Origin: Avoscillospira sp045580485
GTDB taxonomy: Bacteria > Bacillota > Clostridia > Oscillospirales > Oscillospiraceae
Length of the DNA stretch: 16,834 nt
Reading direction: 5' to 3'
Assembly: GCA_045580485.1 (NCBI GenBank)
Contig: JAZNNW010000166.1
Location: 1 to 16,834 of the forward strand
Under the pieces are notes generated by a model. That model did no database searches. It worked only from the letters and a program-made list of their open reading frames with translations, and was not told where the DNA came from. Both the position numbers and the translations under genes were made by a program. Positions 6,371-13,300 of the stretch are shown piece after piece. The first letter of the stretch is position 1. Each line of letters starts with the position of its first letter.

Positions 6371-7108
6371 TTAGCCTCCCAGCATGGTCTCCATATTGTA
6401 AAGACCGGGTTTCTGACCTACCAGCCATTGGGCAGCCACCATGGCGCCTTCGGCAAAGAGCTTCCGGTCATGGGCTTCATGCTTCAGGGTGATGGTCTGG
6501 GTGCCGGTGGCGATGATGACCTCATGGACGCCCACCACATTGCCCATACGCAGGGAATGGATGCCGATCTCCTTGGGGTCACGCTTACCGTTTTCATGGC
6601 GGCCGATGTTGTAAGTTGCCTCAGGATGACCGTCCTTGACGGCCTTGGCCAGCATGAGGGCAGTGCCGCTGGGCACATCCAGCTTCTGGTCATGGTGGGT
6701 CTCAATGATCTCCACTTCCGCATCGGGGAAGGCCTTGGCGGTCCGGCGGGCCATATCCATCAAAACAGCAATGCCCAGAGAATAGTTGCCTGCATGGAAC
6801 ACAGGGATCTCCTTGGCGGCATCGGCAATGGCAGAAAGCTCCTCATCCGTGTGACCGGTGGTGCCGATGACCACAGGCAGCTTCTTTGCCTTGGCATAGT
6901 CCAGCACAGCGCCGATGGCAGTGTGATGGGAAAAGTCGATGAGAAGATCCGCTGCACCGTCAAATTCAGGCAGGGAGTGATACTTCTTTTCGGCGGCGTT
7001 GGTCTCCTGCTCAATGCTGACGGCGGCAGCCAGCGTATGGCTCTGTTCCGTCAGAGCAATGAGGTTCTGACCCATGCGGCCGGTAGAGCCGTGGATGATG
7101 ATATTCAT
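6371..7108 (-). CDS. dapB: 4-Hydroxy-tetrahydrodipicolinate reductase
   Basis: The 245-residue protein reduces hydroxy-tetrahydrodipicolinate with NAD(P)H, the second committed step of the DAP/lysine pathway. It has the Rossmann loop HGSTGRMGQ (6-14), VVIGTTGHT (79-87), HAGNYSLGIAVL (105-116) and the catalytic and substrate-binding stretch ETHHDQKLDVPSGTA (136-150), including H138/H139 and K142. The start is set at 7108, where GGAGGT lies five bases upstream and the family N-terminus MNIIIHG begins. A start at 7132 would add eight residues overlapping dapA and lacks support. One base separates it from dapA. Confidence 0.95.
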   Translation of the reverse strand: MNIIIHGSTGRMGQNLIALTEQSHTLAAAVSIEQETNAAEKKYHSLPEFDGAADLLIDFSHHTAIGAVLDYAKAKKLPVVIGTTGHTDEELSAIADAAKEIPVFHAGNYSLGIAVLMDMARRTAKAFPDAEVEIIETHHDQKLDVPSGTALMLAKAVKDGHPEATYNIGRHENGKRDPKEIGIHSLRMGNVVGVHEVIIATGTQTITLKHEAHDRKLFAEGAMVAAQWLVGQKPGLYNMETMLGG

Positions 7109-7109
7109 A

Positions 7110-8000
7110 TCAGACCTCCAGACCGTTGGCACGCATGGCGTTCAGCAGACGCTGACGGTTGGCTTCGCTCATGGGCACCAGAGGCAGACGGAGGTAGTTC
7201 TCGCAGAAGCCCATGGCGGCAACGGCTGCCTTGGCAGGGATGGGATTCACTTCGCAGAACAGGGAGTTGATCAGCTCCAGCATGTCGCACTGCATCTTGG
7301 CGGCGCCTGCCACATCACCGGCGAAGAACTTGTCGCACAGTTCCACGGTCTGGCGGGGCAGCACATTGGACAGGACGGAGATGACGCCCTGACCGCCCAT
7401 GGACAGGATGGGCACGATCTGATCGTCGTTGCCGGAGTAGATGTCCAGCTTGTCGCCCACCAGAGCGGCAGTCTCCACCACAGAGGAGATATTGCCGTTG
7501 GCTTCCTTGATGGCGGCGATGTTGGGATGGTCAGCCAGCTGTGCGTATGTAGCAGGCTGGATGCCCACGCCGGTACGGGAGGGGACATTGTAGAGAATCA
7601 GAGGCTTGGTGGCAGCATCGGCGATGGCGTTGTACATGGCCACCAGACCGGCCTGAGTGGTCTTGTTGTAGTAAGGAGTGACCACCAGACAGGCATCCAC
7701 ACCGGCTTCGCAGGCGTGCTTGGTCAGTTCGATGGCATAGGCGGTGTCGTTGGAGCCGGTACCGGCGATGACGGGCACTCTGCCTGCCACCCGGTCCACC
7801 ACAAAGGAGATGGCGGCACGATGCTCTTCATCGGTGAGGGTGGAGCTTTCGCCGGTGGTGCCGCAGACGACCAGGGCATTGATGCCTTCTTCGATCTGCC
7901 AGTCTACGAACTTGCCGAAAGCCTCGTAGTCAATGCCGCTTTCGTTCAGAGGGGTCACCAGTGCAGTGGCGGCGCCGCGGAAAATGGGATTCTTGGTCAT
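7110..8000 (-). CDS. dapA: 4-Hydroxy-tetrahydrodipicolinate synthase
   Basis: The 296-residue protein condenses pyruvate with aspartate semialdehyde. It has GTTGES at 47-52, the Schiff-base lysine K165 in AAIKEANGN, the catalytic tyrosine Y137 in LILYNVPSRTG, and TPYYNK around Y110, which corresponds to the tyrosine of the proton relay. It is the first gene of the operon, with CTCCTT (AAGGAG on the coding strand, 8010-8015) nine bases before the ATG at 8000. The leader carries a lysine riboswitch with a terminator, so transcription into dapA should fall when lysine is plentiful. Confidence 0.96.
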   Translation of the reverse strand: MTKNPIFRGAATALVTPLNESGIDYEAFGKFVDWQIEEGINALVVCGTTGESSTLTDEEHRAAISFVVDRVAGRVPVIAGTGSNDTAYAIELTKHACEAGVDACLVVTPYYNKTTQAGLVAMYNAIADAATKPLILYNVPSRTGVGIQPATYAQLADHPNIAAIKEANGNISSVVETAALVGDKLDIYSGNDDQIVPILSMGGQGVISVLSNVLPRQTVELCDKFFAGDVAGAAKMQCDMLELINSLFCEVNPIPAKAAVAAMGFCENYLRLPLVPMSEANRQRLLNAMRANGLEV

Positions 8001-8034
8001 AAGTCAAAACTCCTTTTAAGAAAGATGTTTGCGG

Positions 8035-8068
8035 AAAGAAAAAACAGCCGACCTGCGGTCGACTGCCA
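8035..8068 (-). terminator. Expression-platform terminator of the lysine riboswitch
   Basis: On the minus strand the hairpin CAGTCGACC-GCA-GGTCGGCTG (8065 down to 8045, one G-T pair) is followed by TTTTTTCTTT. Its left side, UGGCAGU (8068-8062), can instead pair with ACUGUCG (8127-8121), the 3' strand of aptamer stem P1. That gives a simple antiterminator that would form only when the aptamer is unbound. The terminator stem is clearly seen; the switching partner is inferred. Confidence 0.85.
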
Positions 8069-8120
8069 TCGTGTCAAAACGCGAATCCACAGGTAAAGGG
8101 TAGCCGTATGGGTTCGTGCC

Positions 8121-8288
8121 CGACAGTAGCACTCCGCAGTGATGCGACAGTCGTACAGATCTTTTCTGCACGCCCAGAGTCATCTTACACCTCGATGCTC
8201 TTCGGCGGTGGGGCCTTTCTCCGGCGGCACAGGCTTGTGAAGCCCTCCGCTCCGCAGGATACTGATCCATACCGCGCCTCTACTATCG
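8121..8288 (-). ncRNA. Lysine riboswitch (L-box) aptamer upstream of dapA
   Basis: The minus strand carries the conserved L-box segments in order: AGAGGCGCGG after the P1 5' strand, an AGUA loop segment, CACCGCCGAAGAGC, CUGGGCGUGCA, ACGACUGUC and GGAGUGCUACUG. The outer stem P1 pairs CGAUAGUAG (8288-8280) with CUACUGUCG (8129-8121) over nine base pairs. The 168-nt length fits the class. Lysine binding stabilises P1 and should release the downstream terminator, turning off dapA-dapB-ddh. Transcription probably starts right at the first base of P1. Confidence 0.94.
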
Positions 8289-8293
8289 AGAAA

Positions 8294-8322
8294 ATGATAA
8301 CACTTTTTCACTTTACTGTCAA
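8294..8322 (-). promoter_or_regulatory. Sigma-A type promoter of the dapA-dapB-ddh operon
   Basis: On the minus strand, a perfect TTGACA (8317-8322) and TATCAT (8294-8299) are spaced by 17 bases. The predicted start at about 8287-8288 coincides with the first base of riboswitch stem P1. Confidence 0.9.
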
Positions 8323-8337
8323 TGTTTTTTAATAGAC

Positions 8338-8367
8338 AAAAGAAGCCGCTTTTCAGCGGCTTCTTTT
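8338..8367. terminator. Rho-independent terminator after dnaJ
   Basis: A perfect 13-bp stem AAAAGAAGCCGCT / AGCGGCTTCTTTT with a TTTC loop (8351-8354) overlaps the dnaJ stop codon. On the minus strand it ends in TTTT and closes the hrcA operon just before the dapA promoter; its symmetry allows use in both directions. Confidence 0.92.
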
Positions 8368-9505
8368 AGTCAAATGTATCCTTCAGCTTCTCAAAGAAGC
8401 TCTTTTTCCGGGGCTGGCCGTCGTCATCCATAGTGTCGTCCAGCTTTTTCAGCAGATCCCGCTGCTCTTTGGTCAGCTTGGTGGGGGTCTCCACCACAAC
8501 GGTCACATACTGATCGCCCCGGTTCTTGTAGCCCACATAGGGGATACCCTTACCCTTCAGCCGGAAAGTGGTGCCGGTCTGGGTGCCTTCGGGCACATTG
8601 TAGCGAACCTTGCCGTCCAGAGTGGGCACTTCGATGTCGGCGCCCAAAGCGGCCTGGGAGAAGGTAATGGGCATCTCACACAGGACATTGGCACCGTCAC
8701 GCTCGAAGATAGCGTGCTTCTTGACACCTACCGTCACCAGCACATCGCCGCTGGGGCCGCCGTTGGAGCCGCAGTTGCCTTCGCCCCGGAGGCGGAAGGA
8801 CTGGCCGTGGTCGATACCGGCGGGGACATTGACCTTGAGGGTCTTGTTCCGGCGAACCTTGCCCTTGCCCTTACAGACATTGCAGGGCTCTTTGATCAGC
8901 TTGCCCTTGCCGCCGCAGGTGGGGCAGGGACTTTCGGACTGCATGGCCATGCCCATGAAATTCTGGGTGGTGCGGATGGTACCTCTGCCGCCGCAGCGGG
9001 AGCAGGTCTCCGGCTGGGTACCGGCCTTGCAGCCGGAACCGGAACAGGCAGAGCAGTCTTCGATTCTGCCGAAGGAAATCTCCTTTTCGCAGCCGAAAGC
9101 GGCTTCTTCAAAGGTGATATCCAGCTCCACACCCAGGTTCTGTCCTCTGGTGGGACCGTTGCGCCGCTGCTGCTGTCCGCCGCCAAAGCCGCCGCCAAAG
9201 AAATCGCCGAAAATGCTGCCCAGATCGAAGTCAAAACCGCCGCCGCCAAAGCCACCGCCGCCGGCACCGAAGTTGGGGTCCACACCGGCGAAGCCAAACT
9301 GGTCGTAGCGGGATTTCTTGTCAGGATCGGAGAGGACTTCGTAGGCCTCGTTGATCTCCTTGAATTTATTTTCAGCGTCCTTGTCGCCGGGGTTCTGGTC
9401 GGGGTGGTACTTCATAGCCAGCTTGCGGTAGGCCTTTTTCAGCTCCCCCTCCGAGGCATTTTTCTCCACGCCAAGGACTTCGTAATAATCTCTTTTATCT
9501 GCCAT
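8366..9505 (-). CDS. dnaJ: Chaperone protein DnaJ (Hsp40, type I)
   Basis: The 379-residue co-chaperone stimulates DnaK ATPase and delivers unfolded proteins. It has a J domain with HPD at 34-36, a Gly/Phe-rich linker (about 78-110), four CxxCxGxG zinc motifs (151-158, 168-175, 194-201, 208-215) and the C-terminal substrate-binding domains. The start is set at 9505, where MADKRDYYEVLG begins as in the family, with a G-rich ribosome site (AGAGGGGGG) just upstream. The frame stays open upstream through repeat R4 to 9637, but that stretch encodes repeat sequence and is not taken as protein. It is last in hrcA-grpE-dnaK-dnaJ and is separated from dnaK by 159 bases, most of them R4. Confidence 0.96.
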   Translation of the reverse strand: MADKRDYYEVLGVEKNASEGELKKAYRKLAMKYHPDQNPGDKDAENKFKEINEAYEVLSDPDKKSRYDQFGFAGVDPNFGAGGGGFGGGGFDFDLGSIFGDFFGGGFGGGQQQRRNGPTRGQNLGVELDITFEEAAFGCEKEISFGRIEDCSACSGSGCKAGTQPETCSRCGGRGTIRTTQNFMGMAMQSESPCPTCGGKGKLIKEPCNVCKGKGKVRRNKTLKVNVPAGIDHGQSFRLRGEGNCGSNGGPSGDVLVTVGVKKHAIFERDGANVLCEMPITFSQAALGADIEVPTLDGKVRYNVPEGTQTGTTFRLKGKGIPYVGYKNRGDQYVTVVVETPTKLTKEQRDLLKKLDDTMDDDGQPRKKSFFEKLKDTFD

Positions 9506-9524
9506 AGCGTCCCCCCTCTTTAAA

Positions 9525-9646
9525 GGCTCTCCTTGAGGAGAGCTGCTGAGCAAAGCGAAGCTGAGAGGTGTGTGCAGGCAGTTGTTGCCGGCTGACACCT
9601 CTCCGTCATTTGCTTCGCAAATGCCACCTCCCCTCAAGGGGAGGCT
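9525..9646 (+). repeat. Intergenic hairpin repeat R4 (122 bp) between dnaK and dnaJ
   Basis: Closest in form to R1. H1 is GGCTCTCC-TTGA-GGAGAGC, and H2 is GCTGAGC-AAA-GCGAAGC with the same tandem G-A mismatch as R1 but a T-A pair where R1 has C-G. The arm GAGAGGTGT is at 9563-9571, the 23-bp core at 9572-9594 begins GTGCAGGCA, the arm ACACCTCTC is at 9595-9603, then H3 CATTTGC-TTC-GCAAATG and H4 CCTCCCC-TCAA-GGGGAGG followed by six T. It is transcribed in antisense orientation as part of the dnaK-dnaJ message. H4 plus the T run reads as a terminator only on the plus strand, against the operon. Confidence 0.88.
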
Positions 9647-9664
9647 TTTTTGGCATTTTAGTTT

Positions 9665-11470
9665 TTAGTTGACTTCCTCGAAGTCGGCATCCACAACGCC
9701 GTCATCGGCGGGAGCACCCTGGGGTGCGCCGTCCTGAGGCTGCTGGGCATAGAGCTTCTCGCTGATGGCGTAGAAGGACTTCTGGCACTCCTCGGTGGCA
9801 GCCTTGATGGCTTCCACATCGGTGCCCTTCAGGGTTTCCTTCAGCTTCTCGATGGCAGCCAGAACGGGAGCCTTGTCGCTTTCGGAAACCTTGTCGCCCA
9901 GATCGGCCAGAGTCTTTTCGGACTGATAGACGGTCTGGTCGGCCATGTTTCTGGCATCCACTTCGTCCTTGCGGGCCTTGTCTTCAGCGGCATACTGCTC
10001 GGCTTCCTTCACGGCCTTTTCAATGTCTTCCTTGCTCAGGTTGGTGGAAGAAGTGATGGTGATGTGCTGCTCGTTGCCGGTGCCCTTGTCCATGGCGGTG
10101 ACATTGACGATACCGTTGGCATCGATGTCAAAGGTGACTTCGATCTGGGGAACACCGCGGGGAGCGGGAGCAATGCCGGTCAGCTGGAACTTGCCCAGAG
10201 TCTTGTTGTAAGCAGCCATATCGCGCTCGCCCTGCAGGACATGAACCTCAACGGAGGGCTGATTGTCAGCAGCGGTGGAGAAGATCTGGCTCTTCTTGGT
10301 GGGGATGGTGGTGTTGCGGTCGATCAGACGGGTGAACACGCCGCCCATGGTCTCGATACCCAGAGACAGGGGGGTGACATCCAGCAGCAGGATGCCCTTG
10401 ACATCGCCGCCCAGAACGCCGCCCTGAATGGCAGCACCCATGGCCACGCACTCGTCGGGGGTGATGCCCTTGAAGCCTTCCTTGCCGGTCATGGACTTAA
10501 CAGCGTCCTGAACAGCGGGGATACGGCTGGAGCCGCCGACCAGCAGAACCTTGTGGATATCGCCGGCAGACAGACCTGCATCGGACATAGCCTGCTTTAC
10601 GGGACCCATGGTGGCATCCACCAGATGAGCGGTCAGTTCGTTGAACTTGGCTCTGGTGAGGGTCACATCCAGATGCTTGGGACCGGTGGCATCGGCAGTG
10701 ATATAGGGCAGATTGATGTTGGAGGAAGTGACACCGGACAGCTCGATCTTAGCCTTTTCGGCAGCTTCCTTCAGTCTCTGCATAGCGACCTTGTCAGCGG
10801 ACAGGTCAATGCCCTCGGCCTTCTTGAACTCGGCAACCAGATACTTCATGACAGCTTCGTCGAAGTCGTCGCCGCCCAGACGGTTGTTGCCGGCAGTAGC
10901 CAGAACCTCGATGACGCCGTCGCCGATCTCCAGAATGGAGACATCGAAGGTGCCGCCGCCCAGGTCATAGACCATGATCTTCTGCTCGGTCTCCTTGTCC
11001 AGACCGTAAGCCAGAGCGGCTGCGGTGGGCTCGTTGATGATGCGCTTGACATCCAGACCGGCGATCTTGCCTGCGTCCTTGGTGGCCTGACGCTGTGCGT
11101 CGGTGAAGTAGGCAGGAACGGTGATGACAGCCTCGGTGACAGTGCCGCCCAGATAAGCCTCGGCGTCAGCCTTCAGCTTCTGGAGGATCATTGCGGAAAT
11201 TTCCTGAGGGGTGTAGTTCTTGCCGTCGATGGAAACTTTGTAGTTGGTGCCCATTTCTCTCTTGATGGAGGAGATGGTGCGCTCGTGGTTGGTGACAGCC
11301 TGACGCTTTGCCACCTGACCGACCATTCTTTCGCCGGTCTTGGGGAATGCCACCACGGAAGGGGTGGTGCGGTTGCCTTCTGCATTGGCAATGACGACGG
11401 GTTCGCCGCCTTCCATAACGGAAACGCAGCTGTTGGTCGTACCAAGGTCGATACCGATAATCTTACTCAT
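9665..11470 (-). CDS. dnaK: Chaperone protein DnaK (Hsp70)
   Basis: The 601-residue ATP-dependent chaperone begins with the phosphate-1 motif GIDLGTTNSC (6-15) and has YDLGGGTFDVSILE (phosphate-2), VLLVGGSSRIP and the substrate domain beginning VTPLSLGIETMGG. It ends in DADFEEVN, like the acidic EEVD-type tail of bacterial DnaK. Its length matches Gram-positive DnaK, which lacks a short loop found in E. coli. The start at 11470 has GGAGGTA seven bases upstream. It follows grpE by 39 bases in the CIRCE-controlled operon. Confidence 0.98.
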   Translation of the reverse strand: MSKIIGIDLGTTNSCVSVMEGGEPVVIANAEGNRTTPSVVAFPKTGERMVGQVAKRQAVTNHERTISSIKREMGTNYKVSIDGKNYTPQEISAMILQKLKADAEAYLGGTVTEAVITVPAYFTDAQRQATKDAGKIAGLDVKRIINEPTAAALAYGLDKETEQKIMVYDLGGGTFDVSILEIGDGVIEVLATAGNNRLGGDDFDEAVMKYLVAEFKKAEGIDLSADKVAMQRLKEAAEKAKIELSGVTSSNINLPYITADATGPKHLDVTLTRAKFNELTAHLVDATMGPVKQAMSDAGLSAGDIHKVLLVGGSSRIPAVQDAVKSMTGKEGFKGITPDECVAMGAAIQGGVLGGDVKGILLLDVTPLSLGIETMGGVFTRLIDRNTTIPTKKSQIFSTAADNQPSVEVHVLQGERDMAAYNKTLGKFQLTGIAPAPRGVPQIEVTFDIDANGIVNVTAMDKGTGNEQHITITSSTNLSKEDIEKAVKEAEQYAAEDKARKDEVDARNMADQTVYQSEKTLADLGDKVSESDKAPVLAAIEKLKETLKGTDVEAIKAATEECQKSFYAISEKLYAQQPQDGAPQGAPADDGVVDADFEEVN

Positions 11471-11509
11471 AATAAAATACCTCCTGATTGGATGTGAGAT
11501 TTACAAATT

Positions 11510-12016
11510 TCAGTTTGCCACAACCACCATGGCGTGGCGGATGACTTTTTCACCGACTTTGAAGCCGGTCTGGAACACTTCGCAGATGACGCTTTCGCCA
11601 AAGGCTTCGTCATCCTTGTGCATGACGGCGTTGTGATAGTTGGGGTCAAAGGTCTCGCCCACCTCACCGAACACGGTGACGCCGAGACTTTCCATAATAC
11701 CGAGAAGACCGGTCATGGTCATTTCCACGCCCTTTTTGTAGGCTTCATCGGCGGTCTCCTGTGCCAAAGCCCGCTGGAGATTGTCAAACACCGGCAGGAA
11801 CTTGCCGATGGTGTCGGCCTTGGCGTCCAGATAAGTGGTTTCCTTTTCCTTCTGGGTGCGCTTGCGGAAGTTGTCGTATTCCGCTGCCAGCCGCAGGTAG
11901 TTTTCATGCTCTGCGGTCAGCTTTGCTTCCAGTTCCTCGTCGGGATTGGGTTCGGCAGGTGCTTCTTCCACCACTTCCTGCTCTTCCTCCAGAGGAATGT
12001 TCTTGTTTTCTTCCAT
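11510..12016 (-). CDS. grpE: Nucleotide exchange factor GrpE
   Basis: The 168-residue protein releases ADP from DnaK. It has an acidic, low-complexity N-terminus (residues 1-30, rich in Glu), a coiled-coil region with LRLAAEYDNFRKRTQKE, then FLPVFDNLQRAL and the C-terminal beta domain with VGETFDPNYHNAVM and QTGFKVGEKVIRHAMVVVA, all GrpE hallmarks. The start at 12016 has AAGGAGA within the last codons of hrcA, three bases separating the genes, so the two are probably translationally coupled. Confidence 0.97.
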   Translation of the reverse strand: MEENKNIPLEEEQEVVEEAPAEPNPDEELEAKLTAEHENYLRLAAEYDNFRKRTQKEKETTYLDAKADTIGKFLPVFDNLQRALAQETADEAYKKGVEMTMTGLLGIMESLGVTVFGEVGETFDPNYHNAVMHKDDEAFGESVICEVFQTGFKVGEKVIRHAMVVVAN

Positions 12017-12019
12017 GAC

Positions 12020-13075
12020 TTACTCGTCTCCTTGCTCGCTGGGGGGAAGCTCCGGCTTGGCGAACATCCGTCCCAGATTTTCTGCAAAATAACTCAGCCG
12101 TGCCGTCACCTGTGCGTAGTCCATACGGGTGGGACCCACCACACCGATGAGACCCTGCATACCGTCGCCGATGTCAAATCGGGTCATGACCACGCTGGTG
12201 TCCTTCAGCTCCTTGGCAATGTTCTCGGGACCCACCAAAATCTGGGTCTTGCCCACATCTGCCAAAGTGGCGGGCAGGTTGGAAAGGGCACCTTCGTCCA
12301 AAGTGGAGAGGACTTCCTGTGCCTTGTCCACATCCCGGTATTCCGGCTGACCCAGCAGCTTCATCTGACCGGCTACATAGACCTGGCTTTTCTGCTGCTC
12401 CGTCAGTACATGAGTGGTAAAGTCCACGATGATGGGAACCAGAGAAGCGGCTGCGCCTGCGCTTCTGGCAACCTTCTCCAGCAGCTCGGGGGAGAACTGC
12501 TCGGCGGGGATGTCCGTCAGGCTGGCGTTCAGTACGGCGGAAAGGAGTTTCAGATCCTGCTCATCGCAGTGGACCGGCAGCTTGATGAGCTTGTTTTTCA
12601 CAATTTCATTGCTGGTCATGACCACCAGAATGAAGCTGCCTGCACTGGCCTGCAGGATATCGAAGCGGCGGACGGTGGGAGCATTGGCGGCTGCCGTCAT
12701 GGCAACGGCAGGCAGGTTGGTCATTTTGGAGACCATCTTGCTCACCTGGGAGATGACCTTGTCCATCTCCTGCATTTTCATTTCCATGGCCTGATTAAGG
12801 CTCTGGGTTTCGTCCACGGAGAGGCGGTAGTCCAGCATCAGCTCGTCCACATACAGCCGGTAGCCCGCAGGGGAGGGCACACGACCGGCAGAGGTGTGAG
12901 GCTGCTCCAGCAGACCCATCTGGGTCAGATCTGCCATCTCGTTTCGGATGGTAGCAGAGCTGCAGTCCAGCCCCGGCATGGCAGCCAGTGCCTTGGAGCC
13001 CACAGGCTCAGCGGTCTGGATGTAATTGTCCACAATGGCACGAAGGATTTTCTTCTTGCGTTCCGAGAGTTCCAT
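12020..13075 (-). CDS. hrcA: Heat-inducible transcription repressor HrcA
   Basis: The 351-residue repressor binds CIRCE operators and needs GroEL for folding, so it loses activity when chaperones are busy during heat stress. The N-terminal winged helix is LSERKKKILRAIVDNYIQ...GSKALA...SSATIRNEMADL, followed by the signature LEQPHTSAGRVPS and GYRLYVDELM. The ATG at 13075 is preferred: AAGGAGGTGA (13081-13090) is nine bases upstream and the family N-terminus starts there. A GTG at 13084 lies inside that ribosome site. It is first in hrcA-grpE-dnaK-dnaJ and should repress its own operon. Confidence 0.96.
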   Translation of the reverse strand: MELSERKKKILRAIVDNYIQTAEPVGSKALAAMPGLDCSSATIRNEMADLTQMGLLEQPHTSAGRVPSPAGYRLYVDELMLDYRLSVDETQSLNQAMEMKMQEMDKVISQVSKMVSKMTNLPAVAMTAAANAPTVRRFDILQASAGSFILVVMTSNEIVKNKLIKLPVHCDEQDLKLLSAVLNASLTDIPAEQFSPELLEKVARSAGAAASLVPIIVDFTTHVLTEQQKSQVYVAGQMKLLGQPEYRDVDKAQEVLSTLDEGALSNLPATLADVGKTQILVGPENIAKELKDTSVVMTRFDIGDGMQGLIGVVGPTRMDYAQVTARLSYFAENLGRMFAKPELPPSEQGDE

Positions 13076-13093
13076 AGGACTCACCTCCTTGTT

Positions 13094-13120
13094 TTAGCAC
13101 TCCTTTCCTTCGAGTGCTAA
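13094..13120 (-). promoter_or_regulatory. CIRCE operator of the hrcA operon
   Basis: TTAGCACTC (13094-13102) and GAGTGCTAA (13112-13120) form a perfect inverted repeat around a 9-base spacer, identical to the CIRCE consensus. It covers the expected transcription start, so bound HrcA would block initiation. It lies immediately upstream of the hrcA ribosome site. Confidence 0.98.
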
Positions 13121-13124
13121 CCGT

Positions 13125-13153
13125 ATTCTATTCTATGTTTGCGAAAATGTCAA
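13125..13153 (-). promoter_or_regulatory. Sigma-A type promoter of the hrcA-grpE-dnaK-dnaJ operon
   Basis: On the minus strand, a perfect TTGACA (13148-13153) and TAGAAT (13125-13130) are spaced by 17 bases, with the start expected near 13118 inside CIRCE. Confidence 0.9.
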
Positions 13154-13191
13154 TAGCCCTAAAATGAATTATTTGTGAATTCGGGGTTAAT

Positions 13192-13224
13192 ATGCAAAAT
13201 GCAGAATGTAGAATGCAGAATGTA
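13192..13224. repeat. Short tandem repeat, 7-base unit ATGCAGA
   Basis: Four to five head-to-tail units read ATGCAAA, ATGCAGA, ATGTAGA, ATGCAGA and a partial ATGTA. It lies in the gap between the hrcA promoter and truncated repeat R5, outside any gene. No function is apparent; a slippage-generated microsatellite is the simplest reading. Confidence 0.75.
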
Positions 13225-13233
13225 TGCAGGCAT

Positions 13234-13261
13234 AAAAAAGGCTCCCTTGTGTAAAGGGAGC
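13234..13261 (-). terminator. Rho-independent terminator formed by the left end of repeat R5
   Basis: On the minus strand, stem GCTCCCTT / AAGGGAGC with loop TACAC is followed by C and six T (13239 down to 13234). It lies about 40 bases past the stop of the 56-aa gene and shields the hrcA promoter from read-through. Confidence 0.8.
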
Positions 13262-13300
13262 TGTCAGCGAAGCTGACTGAGGGATTGCGTGCAGGCAGTA
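13240..13300 (+). repeat. Truncated hairpin repeat R5 (left half only)
   Basis: R5 has H1 (GCTCCCTT-GTGTA-AAGGGAGC), H2 (GTCAGC-GAA-GCTGAC, 13263-13277), GAGGGATTGC and the core start GTGCAGGCAG, then stops. H3 and H4 are absent; the stop codon of the 56-aa gene (13301-13303) follows at once. It belongs to the R3 subtype by its H1 loop and GGGATT, yet carries the core start typical of R2 and R4. The missing right half suggests deletion, or replacement when the neighbouring small gene arrived. Confidence 0.8.

Noticed and set aside
7074..8096. Open frame on the plus strand opposite dapA (340 codons)
   Set aside because: It is the shadow of dapA and runs into the riboswitch region; no family motif or start signal was found.
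8035..8288. T-box or other leader type upstream of dapA
   Set aside because: No T-box sequence or specifier-loop pattern is seen; the conserved segments and P1 pairing fit the lysine riboswitch instead.
9506..9637. N-terminal extension of DnaJ through repeat R4
   Set aside because: The frame is open, but the extension is a translation of the repeat (a similar peptide is read from R1), while a family-typical start with a ribosome site lies at 9505.
10064..11497. Long open frame on the plus strand opposite dnaK (477 codons)
   Set aside because: It is antisense to a clear dnaK gene, has no ribosome site or known motifs, and its composition is what codon bias of the real gene would produce on the other strand.
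11534..13120. Long open frame on the plus strand opposite grpE and hrcA (528 codons)
   Set aside because: It covers two recognised genes and CIRCE, and its residue composition (many His, Gly, Leu) is typical of a shadow frame.
1761..13300. CRISPR array or standard insertion sequences
   Set aside because: The repeats are kilobases apart with genes between them, lack regular spacers, and no cas or transposase gene is present in the window.
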